The notes below the pieces were generated by a model. The model was not told the origin of the DNA. It was given only the letters and a program-made list of their open reading frames with translations, and made no database searches. From NCBI RefSeq assembly GCF_013410065.1, contig NZ_JACCCW010000001.1, positions 1,235,187 through 1,299,186 on the forward strand: a DNA stretch of 64,000 nt, read 5' to 3'. The position numbers and the translations under genes are program-made. How positions within the stretch are numbered: the stretch's first letter is position 1; each line of letters starts with the position of its first letter. Shown here piece by piece: positions 16,335 through 24,647 of the stretch. Source of the stretch: Granulicella arctica. GTDB lineage: Bacteria > Acidobacteriota > Terriglobia > Terriglobales > Acidobacteriaceae.

Positions 16335-17684
16335 ATGGACGAGCTTGCTCTTCTTACTGAGGCCGATGAACGTGGCAGAGTCTACACGGCATCGGTGCGT
16401 GAGCGGCGTGTCTATCCCGATGCGGCTGCGTTGACTGGGCTGGGTGCGTTTGATGAGCCGCTGCCACAGAAGGCTCAGCCGGAGGGAGAGGCGCTTCGGC
16501 TTCTGGATGAGGTGGGATCGCCGGCGACGACGGCATCCAATGGTCCTCGCTACTTTGGCTTTGTGATTGGTGCGTCGCTGCCGGCTGCGGCGGCTGCCGA
16601 ACGAATGATGCTGGCGTGGGACCAGTGCGCGTCGTCGTTTGCCAACTCCCCGGTCGCTGCGACGGTGGAGCTGGTGGCTGCGCGGTGGGTTCTGGAGATT
16701 CTCGATCTGCCTCGGGAGAGCGCTGTTGGTTTTGGGACGAGCGCGACGGCCTGCGGGCTGACGTGCCTCGCTGCGGCACGACGCTCGCTGCTTGCGCGGC
16801 TGGGATGGGACTTCGATGGGGATGGATTAATCGGTGCTCCGGAGATCCGGGTCGTCATGTCGGAGACCGCGCACATCACGGTGAAGAAGGCGCTACGTGT
16901 GCTCGGTTTTGGTATGAATCGGGTGGTGATCGCGCCCACGGATGAGCATGGGCGGATCGATCCGGATCGGTTGCCGCTGTTGGATGACAGGACGATTCTT
17001 TGCTTGCAGGCTGGCGAGGTAAATACGGGAGAGTTCGATCCGTTTGATGTGCTCATTCCGCGTGCGAAGGCTGCCGGGGCATGGGTGCATGTCGATGGCG
17101 CCTTCGGGATATGGGCGCGGGCATCTTCTGCCGCAGAGCTGACGAAGGGTGTTGACGGCGCGGACAGTTGGACGACAGACGGGCACAAATGGCTCAACAC
17201 GCCGTATGACGGGGCGATGGCGATCTGCCGCGATGCCGAGGCGCTGTCGCTTGCGATGAACAGCGACGCGGTGTACTTCACTGCCGCAAAAGACGCCCAG
17301 AAGAATCTGACGATGGAGTTTTCGAGACGTGCGCGTGGGATTCCGATCTGGGCGGCGCTCCGGACGCTTGGGAGGGAGGGCGTGGCCGGTATGGTCGATC
17401 GCCACTGTGCGCAGGCTCGTCGTATTGCCGATGGATTGCGGGATGCAGAGTATGAGGTCGTCAACCGGGTCGTGCTCAATCAGGTGCTGGTTCGGGCCGG
17501 GTCGGATGAGGAGACGGTTGCAGTCCTTAAAGCGGCGCAGGACTCGGGTGAGGTATGGTTCGGGCCTACGGTATGGCAGGGGCGTCCGGCTTTTCGTATC
17601 AGCGTGTCTTCGTGGCGGACTACGGAGGGGGATGTTGATACGTTGATTGCTTTATTGCAGAGGCTGAAGAAGGGGTTGGCGTAG
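16335..17684 (+). CDS. PLP-dependent group II decarboxylase/aspartate aminotransferase-fold protein
   Basis: This 449-residue protein is a fold-type I PLP enzyme of the aromatic/glutamate decarboxylase group. The start at 16335 follows AGGAGA at good spacing; the frame upstream overlaps the oxidoreductase and is not used. The PLP lysine is Lys285 in TTDGHKWLNTPYD and the PLP-ring aspartate is Asp254 in WVHVDGAFGIW; VMSETAHITVKKAL provides the stacking histidine His180. RYFGFVIGASLP near 72-83 is typical of the bacterial tyrosine/glutamate decarboxylase-like branch. The substrate cannot be fixed from these motifs. The gene ends just before the repeat-rich interval that precedes the glutaminyl cyclase gene. 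Confidence 0.85.
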   Translation: MDELALLTEADERGRVYTASVRERRVYPDAAALTGLGAFDEPLPQKAQPEGEALRLLDEVGSPATTASNGPRYFGFVIGASLPAAAAAERMMLAWDQCASSFANSPVAATVELVAARWVLEILDLPRESAVGFGTSATACGLTCLAAARRSLLARLGWDFDGDGLIGAPEIRVVMSETAHITVKKALRVLGFGMNRVVIAPTDEHGRIDPDRLPLLDDRTILCLQAGEVNTGEFDPFDVLIPRAKAAGAWVHVDGAFGIWARASSAAELTKGVDGADSWTTDGHKWLNTPYDGAMAICRDAEALSLAMNSDAVYFTAAKDAQKNLTMEFSRRARGIPIWAALRTLGREGVAGMVDRHCAQARRIADGLRDAEYEVVNRVVLNQVLVRAGSDEETVAVLKAAQDSGEVWFGPTVWQGRPAFRISVSSWRTTEGDVDTLIALLQRLKKGLA

Positions 17685-17695
17685 GTGGGCTAGAG

Positions 17696-17765
17696 AAGAA
17701 CAGGCAACAGCAAAAACAACCGCAGGTCCTTCGACTTCGGCTTCGCCTCCGCTCAGGATGACAGT
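17696..17765 (+). repeat. Intergenic repeat family 1, copy 1
   Basis: Unit pattern: AACAGGCAACAGCAAAAAC, then AACCGCAGGTCCTTCGACTT, then a variable C/G-rich part, then GCTCAGGATGACAGT. It lies 12 bp after the decarboxylase stop. The reverse strand reads CHPER-type peptides in spurious frames. Confidence 0.85.
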
Positions 17766-17790
17766 GTTTGTGGTTGGATTGGATTCGGTA

Positions 17791-17885
17791 AGAACAAGCA
17801 ACGGCAAGAACGACCGCAGGTTCCTTCGACAAGCTCAGGACAGGCTACGACTGTGTGCTGCGCACTGCGCTCAGGATGACAGTTT
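17791..17885 (+). repeat. Intergenic repeat family 1, copy 2 (longer)
   Basis: This copy has the same ends as copy 1 (AGAACAAGCAACGGCAAGAA ... GCTCAGGATGACAGTT) but contains an extra internal segment with CTTCGACAAGCTCAGGACAGG. That internal variant has the PELVEG-type reverse translation. Confidence 0.85.
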
Positions 17886-17900
17886 GGTGGTGGGGGTGAC

Positions 17901-18710
17901 ATGAAAACAAACAATGGCAACCGCAGGAGCAACAGCGCGTGCAAGTTCGTGCGACTTGTCTTGATCTTTTTGTTTGCTGTCTCTTTCTTGCCTACAGGTT
18001 GTGTGGCTGCTCCGGTGGCTGGGTACAGGGTGGTGGCTACGTATCCTCACTCGGCGGATAGCTATACGGAGGGGCTGTTTTATCTGGATGGGCTGTTCTA
18101 TGAGGGGACGGGGCTGAATGGGAGGTCGGCTGTGATGGCGATTCAGCCGGAGACGGGTAAGGTGTTGCAACAGGTGGATCTACCGAAGCAGTACTTTGGC
18201 GAGGGGGTCGTGGATTGGGGGCCGAATCTGTATGAGTGGACGTGGCAGTCGCATGTTTGCTTTGTGTACGACCGCTTTTCGCTGCGTCCGGTGAAGCAGT
18301 TCACGTACTCCGGTGAGGGGTGGGGGATGACGCGGACCGATAAGGAGTTGATTACGAGCGATGGGTCGGATACGCTGCGGTTTCGCGATCCGGCGAGTTT
18401 TCGTGAGGTGCGGCACATTGTGGTGAAGGATGGGCGTGTCGCGATCGACGAGTTGAATGAGCTGGAATATGTGAAGGGGGAGATCTATGCGAATGTGTGG
18501 CACACGGATCGGATTGCGCGGATCTCGCCGCGGGATGGGCATGTGATTGGGTGGGTCGATCTGAGTGGGTTGCTGCCGGACGATCAGCGGATGGATGGGG
18601 AGTCGGTGCTGAATGGGATTGCGTATGATGCGGAGCGGGATCGGCTGTTTGTGACGGGGAAGCGGTGGCCGAAGGTGTTTGAGATTAAGGTGGTGGAGCG
18701 GGTTCGTTAG
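17901..18710 (+). CDS. Glutaminyl-peptide cyclotransferase (beta-propeller type), lipoprotein
   Basis: The enzyme cyclises N-terminal glutamine to pyroglutamate. The 269-residue protein is of the plant/bacterial five-bladed propeller type: HSADSYTEGLFYLDGLFYEGTG (in parts HSADSYTEGLFYLDG and LFYEGTG), GEGVVDWG, LYEWTWQSHVCFVYD, EGWGMTRTDKELITSDGSD, ELEYVKGEIYANVWHTDRIA and GIAYDAERDRLFVTGKRWP. A lipoprotein signal ends FLPTGC with Cys34, so it faces the periplasm. The first ~9 codons (17904-17926) match the 5' half of the intergenic repeat family, so the annotated ATG may be repeat-derived; a GTG at Val17 would also leave the signal peptide intact. GGTGGGGGTGAC precedes the ATG. Confidence 0.88.
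   Translation: MKTNNGNRRSNSACKFVRLVLIFLFAVSFLPTGCVAAPVAGYRVVATYPHSADSYTEGLFYLDGLFYEGTGLNGRSAVMAIQPETGKVLQQVDLPKQYFGEGVVDWGPNLYEWTWQSHVCFVYDRFSLRPVKQFTYSGEGWGMTRTDKELITSDGSDTLRFRDPASFREVRHIVVKDGRVAIDELNELEYVKGEIYANVWHTDRIARISPRDGHVIGWVDLSGLLPDDQRMDGESVLNGIAYDAERDRLFVTGKRWPKVFEIKVVERVR
17904..17926 (+). repeat. Intergenic repeat family 1, half copy inside the start of the glutaminyl cyclase gene
   Basis: AAAACAAACAATGGCAACCGCAGG reproduces the left half of the repeat unit with few changes; the right half is missing. It codes for the first residues of the protein. Confidence 0.6.
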
Positions 18711-18726
18711 GAGTGCGGTTGGGTTG

Positions 18727-18800
18727 AAAAACATGCAAATGCAAGTGCCAATGCAGGTCCTTCGATTGCGTGCTGCGCACTTCGCTCAGGATGACAGTTT
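18727..18800 (+). repeat. Intergenic repeat family 1, copy 4
   Basis: AAAAACATGCAAATGCAAGT, then GCCAATGCAGGTCCTTCGAT, then TTCGCTCAGGATGACAGTTT. It begins 17 bp after the glutaminyl cyclase stop. Confidence 0.85.
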
Positions 18801-18822
18801 GTTTGTGGTGGATGGAGTTCTC

Positions 18823-18878
18823 AAAACAAGCAACAGCAAAAGCCAATACAGGGGTCCTTCGCTGCGCTCAGGATGAAG
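18823..18878 (+). repeat. Intergenic repeat family 1, copy 5
   Basis: AAAACAAGCAACAGCAAAAG, then CCAATACAGGGGTCCTTCGC, then TGCGCTCAGGATGAAGG. It ends 35 bp before the stop of the reverse-strand lipoprotein gene. Confidence 0.85.
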
Positions 18879-18913
18879 GCCTAAGACAAGCTATAAAAAG
18901 AGAAGCGACGGGG

Positions 18914-19822
18914 CTAGTTCATCTGCTGGATGGGGACGCCGTCGGGGATCTTTAGGTCGAACTGTTCGTCGTCTAGTTTCTGGTTCAGGACGAGTTTGGT
19001 GATGTTGAGGTTGAGGCCGTAGTGGTCGAGGGGGCGCTCGATCTGGATCTTCATCGGGTACTGGATGCCGTCGATGGTCTGGTAGTTGTCGTAGGAGGCG
19101 CGGGTGACGATCTGGCCGGATTCGTCGTAGGTCTCCTGCTTGTAGGGGAGGAGGTTCTTGCGGTCGATGTGGATGACGCGGAGGGTGTGGACCTCCTTGC
19201 CCTGGGGTTTGCCGAGGATGGCGAGCTGATACTCGGGCTCTTCGACGAGGTCATCCTTTTTGTGGGAGATGGCGCTGTTGTCGACGATGTGGGTGTCGAG
19301 GGTGACGGAGACGAGCTGGTCGTCGCCTACGCCGTGGACGAGGACCGCATCGAAGATGACATTGGGGCGGAGGTTTTCGAGGCCGTTTTTGGAGGGGGTG
19401 GTCACCTGGTTGGAGCCGACGACGGCCTTGTGATGGTAGGCGTCATAGAGCTTGAAGGTTTTGCCGTCGCTGACCATGTCCATGGCGAGGGAGCTGACGA
19501 CGGGGACCTTGAGGTAGATGCGGATGTCCTCGGGCTTGCGGATGAAGAGATAGCCGCCCAGGGCGATGGACTCTTTGATCTCGCCCTGGAGGGAGCCGCC
19601 TGAGATGCCGGAGATCTCAATGTTGGCGTTCATGGTCTGGATGGCGCTGTAGCGGGCGTCGATCTGTTTGACGAGCTGGTCGAGGTCCGACGTCATCACG
19701 ATGGTGGCGACGCGGGTCTTCGGGACGATACGGGTATGGCCCAGACATCCGGATAGAAATGGCGTCATCCCCAGAAGCAGGGTGGAGAACGCTCGTTTTA
19801 GATTTCTTCGCACAATCTGCAA
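18914..19822 (-). CDS. Outer-membrane-type lipoprotein (LolA/LolB-like, DUF4292-like)
   Basis: This 302-residue protein has a lipoprotein signal (residues 1-26, lipobox LSGC with Cys26) and a mature part with the half-barrel pattern of LolA/LolB-like and DUF4292 proteins: LVKQIDARYSAIQTMNANIEI, GGYLFIRKPEDIRIYLKVP, MVSDGKTFKLYD and, near the end, YDNYQTIDGIQYPMKIQIERP with the final INITKLVLNQKLD-type strand (here LNITKLVLNQKLDDEQF). Such proteins carry or sense lipids or lipoproteins at the outer membrane. It lies 134 bp downstream of mltG on the same strand. It could serve lipid or lipoprotein trafficking, but an exact partner cannot be read off. Confidence 0.8.
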   Translation of the reverse strand: MQIVRRNLKRAFSTLLLGMTPFLSGCLGHTRIVPKTRVATIVMTSDLDQLVKQIDARYSAIQTMNANIEISGISGGSLQGEIKESIALGGYLFIRKPEDIRIYLKVPVVSSLAMDMVSDGKTFKLYDAYHHKAVVGSNQVTTPSKNGLENLRPNVIFDAVLVHGVGDDQLVSVTLDTHIVDNSAISHKKDDLVEEPEYQLAILGKPQGKEVHTLRVIHIDRKNLLPYKQETYDESGQIVTRASYDNYQTIDGIQYPMKIQIERPLDHYGLNLNITKLVLNQKLDDEQFDLKIPDGVPIQQMN

Positions 19823-19956
19823 GTATATCTGCCTTCACTCAGTCCGATTTTCGGACAGGACTGGATCACTACGGTGTAGACCATTGGATGATCTGAGATG
19901 TAGGTACGCTTCCGGGAGTTTATTTGTTGCGAGTTTATTCGTTGCCGAATTTGAAT

Positions 19957-20940
19957 TTAACGATTGCTTCGGGCTCGTTCGGCCTCGCGGTAGGCTGCGA
20001 CCTGCTGCTGGTGCTGCTTGAGGTCTACGGAGAAGCGGGTGTGGCCGGCGGCGTCGCTGACGAAGTAGAGGTAGTCGGTTCTGGCGGGGTGGAGTGCGGC
20101 CTGGAGTGCGGCGAGACCGGGGTTGCAGATGGGGCCGGGGGGTAGTCCGGGGTGCTTGTAGGTGTTGTAGGGCGAGAGGGATTGCAGGTCGGAGAGGTAG
20201 ATGGTGCCACGATACCGGCCGTCGAGCAGGGCAGCGTAGATAACGGCCGGATCGGTCTCGAGGGGCATGCCGAGGGCTATCCGGTTGACGAAGACTCCTG
20301 CAACGAGGGGGCGTTCGGTGTCCTGGCTGACCTCTTTTTCAATCAGGGAGGCCGTGATGACGGTGTCGGCGGCGTGATCGCCGAGTCCGAGGTGGATGGC
20401 GGCCTGACGGAAGCGATGGACCATGGCGGTCAACATCTGCTCCGGGGTGGTGTGGCGGGAGAAGCGGTAGGTTGCGGGGAAGAGGTAGCCTTCGAGGGAG
20501 GTGGCGTGGGGGCTCCACTGGGCGATGAGCTCGGTGTGCTGGTGCTCGGCGGCTAGGAAGTCGCTGGCGGAGCCGAGTCCGGCGGACTGTACGGCCTGGG
20601 CGATGTCGAAGATGTTGTAGCCCTCGGGGATGGTGAGGCCGAGGGTGTAGGTGTCGCCGCGGGCGATGCTGGCGTAGACCTGGGTGAGGGGCGCGGGGTG
20701 GTCGAAGCGATATTCTCCGGCGTGGAGGGTGCCGCCTTTGATGAGGCGGAGGAGCTCGAAGCCGTAGCGGCTGCGAATGATGCCGGTTTGCTGCATTTGG
20801 CTGGCGATGGCGGGGGTTCCGGTGCCGGTGGGGATGTCGACAAAGGTCTCGGTGGAGGGGCCGTAGGGAGCGTAGAGGATGTATCCAGCCAGCAGGGCGG
20901 CGGCCAGCACGAGGAGGAGGAGACTGCCGAGGAACTTCAT
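19957..20940 (-). CDS. mltG: Endolytic murein transglycosylase MltG
   Basis: MltG cleaves nascent glycan strands inside the periplasm and releases the reducing-end terminus, limiting strand length. The 327-residue protein has an N-terminal membrane anchor (residues 5-25), a LysM-like segment and the YceG catalytic domain. Motifs: IPEGYNIFDIAQAVQ, LEGYLFPATYRF, ITASLIEKEVSQDTERPLVAGVFVNR with catalytic Glu201, LETDPAVIYA and SPYNTYKHPGLPPGPICNPG. The last is the family hallmark. It is a complete, normal-length member. It reads away from greA (divergent 218-bp gap) and is followed by the LolA-like lipoprotein on the same strand. Confidence 0.94.
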   Translation of the reverse strand: MKFLGSLLLLVLAAALLAGYILYAPYGPSTETFVDIPTGTGTPAIASQMQQTGIIRSRYGFELLRLIKGGTLHAGEYRFDHPAPLTQVYASIARGDTYTLGLTIPEGYNIFDIAQAVQSAGLGSASDFLAAEHQHTELIAQWSPHATSLEGYLFPATYRFSRHTTPEQMLTAMVHRFRQAAIHLGLGDHAADTVITASLIEKEVSQDTERPLVAGVFVNRIALGMPLETDPAVIYAALLDGRYRGTIYLSDLQSLSPYNTYKHPGLPPGPICNPGLAALQAALHPARTDYLYFVSDAAGHTRFSVDLKQHQQQVAAYREAERARSNR

Positions 20941-21158
20941 TGCTTCGCTGCTCTTTCTTTGCGTGGCACAGCTTTATTTTACGGTGTCGTTTCAAGTGGT
21001 TCGAGCAGGAAAGGTGGCTTCGCAGAAGAGCTCTTGCGGGCTTGTGCCGGGTTGCCTTGGAATACGGGGGCCGGATTTCCGTATAATCATGTTTTCATCC
21101 TCACGTGCTGCCGCGCGTATGTCTTTTGCGGCTCGCTTGCGGTAAATCGGAAGGCCCC

Positions 21159-21635
21159 ATGCCCGAAAAGATCAAGAAGAAACTCGAAGAAGAGATCAAA
21201 CTGCTTGAGCACGAGCTCACGACTGAGCTGCCGGCAGAGATCAAGAAGGCCGTTGCACTTGGAGATTTGAGCGAGAACGCCGAGTATCACATGGCGAAGC
21301 AGCGCCAGGTCTTCGTGAATGCTCGGCTGGGCCAGTTGAAGAAGCGTATGGGCGAGCTTGCCCTGGTGAACCTGGTCAATATTCCCCATGACAAGGTCGG
21401 CTTTGGCGCGACGGTCGTGGTCTTCGATTCGAGCAAGAACGAAGAGATTCAGTACAAGCTGGTGACGAGCGAAGAGTCGGATGTGTCGCAGGGACTGATC
21501 TCGACGACATCGCCGATTGGACGTGCGCTGCTGGGTAAGCGCGTGGGCGACGTAACTGTCGTCGTGACGCCGAACGGCAAGCGCGAGCTGGAAGTGCTGA
21601 AGCTCACGACTATCCATGACACCACGGAAGAGTAA
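21159..21635 (+). CDS. greA: Transcription elongation factor GreA
   Basis: GreA rescues backtracked RNA polymerase by stimulating cleavage of the transcript 3' end through its coiled-coil tip. The 158-residue protein has the N-terminal coiled coil (MPEKIKKKLEEEIKLLEHEL..., tip motif GDLSENAEYHMAKQRQ near 36-51) and the C-terminal globular domain (VGFGATVVVFDSSKNEEIQY, STTSPIGRALLGKRVGDVTVV). The start at 21159 has GGAAGG about six bases upstream; the upstream extension to 21105 is not family-like. It is a monocistronic gene with a hairpin 10 bp after its stop. Confidence 0.95.
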   Translation: MPEKIKKKLEEEIKLLEHELTTELPAEIKKAVALGDLSENAEYHMAKQRQVFVNARLGQLKKRMGELALVNLVNIPHDKVGFGATVVVFDSSKNEEIQYKLVTSEESDVSQGLISTTSPIGRALLGKRVGDVTVVVTPNGKRELEVLKLTTIHDTTEE

Positions 21636-21645
21636 CGCTGCATTG

Positions 21646-21669
21646 ATCGCACTGTCTGAACAGTGTGAT
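21646..21669 (+). terminator. Hairpin downstream of greA
   Basis: ATCGCACTGT and ACAGTGTGAT form a 10-bp stem (one G-U pair) with a CTGA loop, 10 bp after the greA stop. A T run is missing, so it is a modest candidate. Confidence 0.45.
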
Positions 21670-21698
21670 TAACTTGCAGGCATTGAGGACGATTCGGT

Positions 21699-22331
21699 TT
21701 GACCTGGACTAGCGCATTCGGCAAAGGCAGCGGCTGGCTGCTACAGAAGATCGTGGATGGTCTTGCCCTGACCAAGATCTCTCCGAACGCGCTGACGTTT
21801 ATCGGTCTGCTGATCAATATTGTGGCGGCGATCTTCTTCGGTTTTGCGCGGGGAGATCATGCGGTTCGCTATTTCCTGTATGCCGGTCTGGTGATTATCG
21901 GTGCGGGCATCTTCGACATGGTGGACGGCCGGCTGGCGCGCCAGACGCAGCAGGTGTCGGTGTTTGGGGCGTTCTTCGATTCGGTGATCGACCGCTACTC
22001 CGATGTGGCGCTGTTCTTTGGGCTGCTGGTGTACTACGCTCGCGGCAACCGGTTTTTTTATGTGGTGCTGGTGGCGTTTGTCATGACGGCGAGCCTGATG
22101 GTCAGCTACACGCGTGCTCGCGCAGAGGCGCTGATCGGAAGCTGCAAGGTGGGCTTTATGGAGCGTCCGGAGCGCATCGTTCTGGTGATTCTGGGGGCGC
22201 TTTGCAATCGCTGGGGCGTGATGGCACCGGCGTTGTGGGTGCTGGCGGCGTTCTCTACGATTACGGTCATCCACCGTATTCGCTATACCTATCTGGAGAC
22301 TGAGCGGCGTAAGCTGCTTCCTCAGCGATAA
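21699..22331 (+). CDS. CDP-alcohol phosphatidyltransferase family protein
   Basis: This is an integral membrane enzyme that transfers a phosphatidyl group from CDP-diacylglycerol to an alcohol. The 210-residue protein has about six hydrophobic segments and the complete signature D76-G77-x2-A80-R81-x8-G90-x3-D94-x3-D98 (within FDMVDGRLARQTQQVSVFGAFFDSVIDRYSD), where the three aspartates bind the two metal ions. The start is TTG 21699, with GAGG about nine bases upstream. Members of this shape include phosphatidylglycerophosphate synthase and phosphatidylinositol-type synthases; which alcohol it uses is open. It lies 63 bp after greA, separated by a hairpin, and 67 bp before an unrelated lipoprotein gene. 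Confidence 0.88.
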   Translation: MTWTSAFGKGSGWLLQKIVDGLALTKISPNALTFIGLLINIVAAIFFGFARGDHAVRYFLYAGLVIIGAGIFDMVDGRLARQTQQVSVFGAFFDSVIDRYSDVALFFGLLVYYARGNRFFYVVLVAFVMTASLMVSYTRARAEALIGSCKVGFMERPERIVLVILGALCNRWGVMAPALWVLAAFSTITVIHRIRYTYLETERRKLLPQR

Positions 22332-22398
22332 ATTATCTTCCACTAACTTTCTTGAGCAACGACTGGCTGAGCCGAAGAGTATCTGGCAAGCTGGGTAG

Positions 22399-22893
22399 GT
22401 GAGACGTGTGATTTTAAGTGCGGGATTGCGAACAGCATTGAGGCGGTTCCGGTGGTATGGCCTGGGTGCGGTGTTTGTGCTGGGCGTTATAGGCTGCGAT
22501 TCAACGATCAAGACACAGAAGCCTGTTTTTATTGCTCCGCAGAATTTTGTGCCGTACGCCGTCCAGTTGAAACAAGCTCAGATTGTGAGTGCGGACATGC
22601 TGTACACCGTTTACAGCCAGCACCTGATCGTGGGTGCACTGCCTGACCAGCGTTTCCTGGGCAAGCTGCTGCATGTAACGGGTGTGTTCAACGGGGTCAA
22701 TCGGAATCTTTCGGGTAAGACGTATCTGGAGCTGCGGACGCATAGCGACTCTGCGTTTGCCTATGCGGAGATGGCGGCGGGCGATCCACTGGTTGTAGCG
22801 TTGCCTGCGGCGGGGACGAAGCTGCGTTTGTTGTGCCGGGGTGCCGGTGCGGTGGCGGGCAGTCCGATGTTGACGGAGTGCCGTAGCGAATGA
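22399..22893 (+). CDS. Putative lipoprotein with OB-fold (tRNA_anti-like) region
   Basis: This 164-residue protein starts at GTG 22399 and has a lipoprotein signal (basic RRVILSAGLRTALRRFRW, hydrophobic GLGAVFVLGVIGC, Cys33). The mature part resembles the tRNA_anti-like/OB-fold family: QLKQAQIVSADMLYTVYSQH, then DQRFLGKLLHVTGVFNGVN and YLELRTHSDSAFAYAEM, ending KLRLLCRGAGAVAGSPMLTEC. These domains occur as periplasmic stress or envelope proteins of unknown ligand. It stands between the CDP-alcohol transferase and the isoaspartyl peptidase. A cysteine near the C terminus (Cys161) could pair with Cys147. The family assignment is tentative. Confidence 0.7.
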   Translation: MRRVILSAGLRTALRRFRWYGLGAVFVLGVIGCDSTIKTQKPVFIAPQNFVPYAVQLKQAQIVSADMLYTVYSQHLIVGALPDQRFLGKLLHVTGVFNGVNRNLSGKTYLELRTHSDSAFAYAEMAAGDPLVVALPAAGTKLRLLCRGAGAVAGSPMLTECRSE

Positions 22894-22934
22894 GGCTGGT
22901 GCGGCAGATGGAGCCGCTCCAGTAAACTTGCAGG

Positions 22935-23855
22935 ATGCATGCTTCTCCTACTCTTCTGATCCACGGCGGCGCCTGGGATATGCCGGACGACGGCATCGCC
23001 GCTCATGAACATGGTATTGCCAACGCGCTTGCGGCGGGGTACGCGCTGCTCGAACGGGGTGGGAGCGCAGTGGATGCGGTGGAGGCCGCGGTTGCGGTGA
23101 TGGAAGACGATGAGATCTTCGACGCGGGGCGAGGGTCGTTTCTGACGCGAGATGGGAAGGTGCAGCTCGATGCGCTGCTGATGGATGGGGCTACTCTGCG
23201 GGCTGGTGGGGTGGCGTGTGTGGAGCGGCTGCGGAATCCGATCCGTGCGGCTCGGCTGGTGCTGGATGAGTCGCCGCATGTGTACTTTGTCGGCGCGGGC
23301 GCGGAGCGGTTTGCGCGGCAGCATGGCATGGCGCTGTGCGACAACATGGACCTGGTGATCCCGCGGGAGCAGGAGCGGCTGTACAAGGCGCAGGCGGCGG
23401 AGTTGGCTGGGCTGGGCGATACGACGTTTTCGGGACCGCTGGCTTCGCATGATACGGTGGGCGCGGTGGCGCGGGATGTGCATGGCAATCTGGCGGCTGC
23501 GACGAGCACGGGCGGGACATTGAACAAGGCTCCGGGGCGTGTGGGCGATTCTTCGCTGATTGGATGCGGGTGCTATGCGGACAATCTTTCGGCTGCGGTT
23601 TCGCTGACGGGATGGGGCGAGCCGATCATGAAGCTGGTGCTGGGCAAGTGGGCGGTGGACCGTGTGGCGGCGGGGGCGTCGCCTGAGGAGGCGGCACGGG
23701 CGGCGATTGCGTATCTGTTTGACCGGCTGGGTGGGCATGGCGGAATTATCTTGCTGGGGCCGGATGGCCGGATTGGATTGGCGCACAATACGCCGCGCAT
23801 GGCGTGGGGTTTGCAGACGCAGGATGGTGCGCGGCTGGGCGTGACCTGTAACTAG
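22935..23855 (+). CDS. Isoaspartyl peptidase/L-asparaginase (Ntn-hydrolase)
   Basis: This is a type III asparaginase/isoaspartyl dipeptidase that self-cleaves to expose a catalytic threonine. The 306-residue protein has LLIHGGAW (8-15), GGSAVDAVEAAVAVMEDDE, the calcium/substrate region and the cleavage site SHDTVGAVARD, where Thr174 becomes the nucleophile; GGTLNKAPGRVGDSSLIGCGCYAD carries the substrate-binding Arg-Val-Gly-Asp-Ser. It would degrade isoaspartyl peptides and possibly asparagine in the cytoplasm; no signal peptide is seen. It ends two bases before the endonuclease gene starts, so the pair is probably one transcript. Confidence 0.93.
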   Translation: MHASPTLLIHGGAWDMPDDGIAAHEHGIANALAAGYALLERGGSAVDAVEAAVAVMEDDEIFDAGRGSFLTRDGKVQLDALLMDGATLRAGGVACVERLRNPIRAARLVLDESPHVYFVGAGAERFARQHGMALCDNMDLVIPREQERLYKAQAAELAGLGDTTFSGPLASHDTVGAVARDVHGNLAAATSTGGTLNKAPGRVGDSSLIGCGCYADNLSAAVSLTGWGEPIMKLVLGKWAVDRVAAGASPEEAARAAIAYLFDRLGGHGGIILLGPDGRIGLAHNTPRMAWGLQTQDGARLGVTCN

Positions 23856-23857
23856 CT

Positions 23858-24562
23858 ATGACTCCTGGGGCCTCACTGTTTGCGGAACCGCCGGATCATC
23901 GGCTGGAGGATTTGCACGAGCGGTTGCTTGCGTACTACGGCAGGCCGGTGGAGCGTGAGCGCTGGGATCCGCTGACGCAGTTTATCTACTCGCTGCTGTC
24001 ATCGCGGACGAAGACGGAGGCGTCGCATGAGGTGCTGCGCAATCTGCGGGCGGTGTTTGGCACGTGGGAGAATTTGCGGGATGCGCCGGTCGCGGAGATT
24101 GAAGAGGCGATTCGGGCGGCGACGTTTCCGGAGCGGAAGGCGGTGCAGTTGAAGACGGCGCTTGAGCAGATTACGGCGCGCTATGGGACGTTGACACTCG
24201 ATTTTTTGGCGAGCTACAAGACGGAGAAGATTCGGGAGTGGCTCGAACGGTTCGATGGTGTGGGGGTGAAGACGAGCGGCGCGGTGGTCAACTTCAGTAC
24301 GCTGCGGCGGCGGGCGATGTGCATCGACAGCCATCATCTGCGGATTGTGCAGCGGCTTGGTTTTGTGCCGAAGAGCGCGAATGCTCGCGAGACGGAGACG
24401 CGGCTGATGGAGATGGCTCCGACGGCGTGGGGGCCGGAGATGCTGGACGAGCATCACTCGCTGGTGAAGCTGCATGGGCAGCGATTGTGTTTGAAGAACG
24501 AGATGCGGTGTGAGCGGTGTCCGCTGCTGGATGTGTGTGCTGCGGGTGGTGCTCGGCGGTAG
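23858..24562 (+). CDS. Endonuclease III-like DNA glycosylase (HhH-GPD, 4Fe-4S)
   Basis: This is a base-excision repair enzyme of the Nth superfamily, 234 residues. It shows QFIYSLLSSRTKTEASHEVL, a helix-hairpin-helix LERFDGVGVKTSGAVVNFS (residues 124-142, with the lysine expected to form the Schiff base at Lys135), the Asp-containing CIDSHHLRIVQR, and a 4Fe-4S cluster set of four cysteines C211-x6-C218-x2-C221-x5-C227. The HhH has Phe-Asp-Gly where most Nth have Pro-Gly-Val-Gly, and the second signature is DSHHLR rather than DTHVxR, so it is a divergent member and might prefer an unusual lesion. It probably shares a transcript with the isoaspartyl peptidase gene. Confidence 0.88.
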   Translation: MTPGASLFAEPPDHRLEDLHERLLAYYGRPVERERWDPLTQFIYSLLSSRTKTEASHEVLRNLRAVFGTWENLRDAPVAEIEEAIRAATFPERKAVQLKTALEQITARYGTLTLDFLASYKTEKIREWLERFDGVGVKTSGAVVNFSTLRRRAMCIDSHHLRIVQRLGFVPKSANARETETRLMEMAPTAWGPEMLDEHHSLVKLHGQRLCLKNEMRCERCPLLDVCAAGGARR

Positions 24563-24647
24563 AGGCTGTTATGAAACTCTTTGATCGATGGAAGATCGGA
24601 GCTGGGCCCATCTGTGAGTTGGTGGCGAACCGGGAACCAAGTGACGA
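24559..24647 (+). repeat. Intergenic repeat family 2, copy A (after the endonuclease gene)
   Basis: The block starts at the stop codon (GGTAGAGGCTGTTATGAAAC) and runs through CTCTTTGATCGATGGAAGATC to CCGGGAACCAAGTGAC. It matches copy B after folK at most aligned positions with a few short gaps. No open frame in it resembles a gene. Confidence 0.75.

Noticed and set aside
17753..17944. Reverse-strand open frame (63 residues) with CHPER and PELVEG strings
   Set aside because: It is the translation of intergenic repeat family 1, a well-known type of spurious protein, not a gene.
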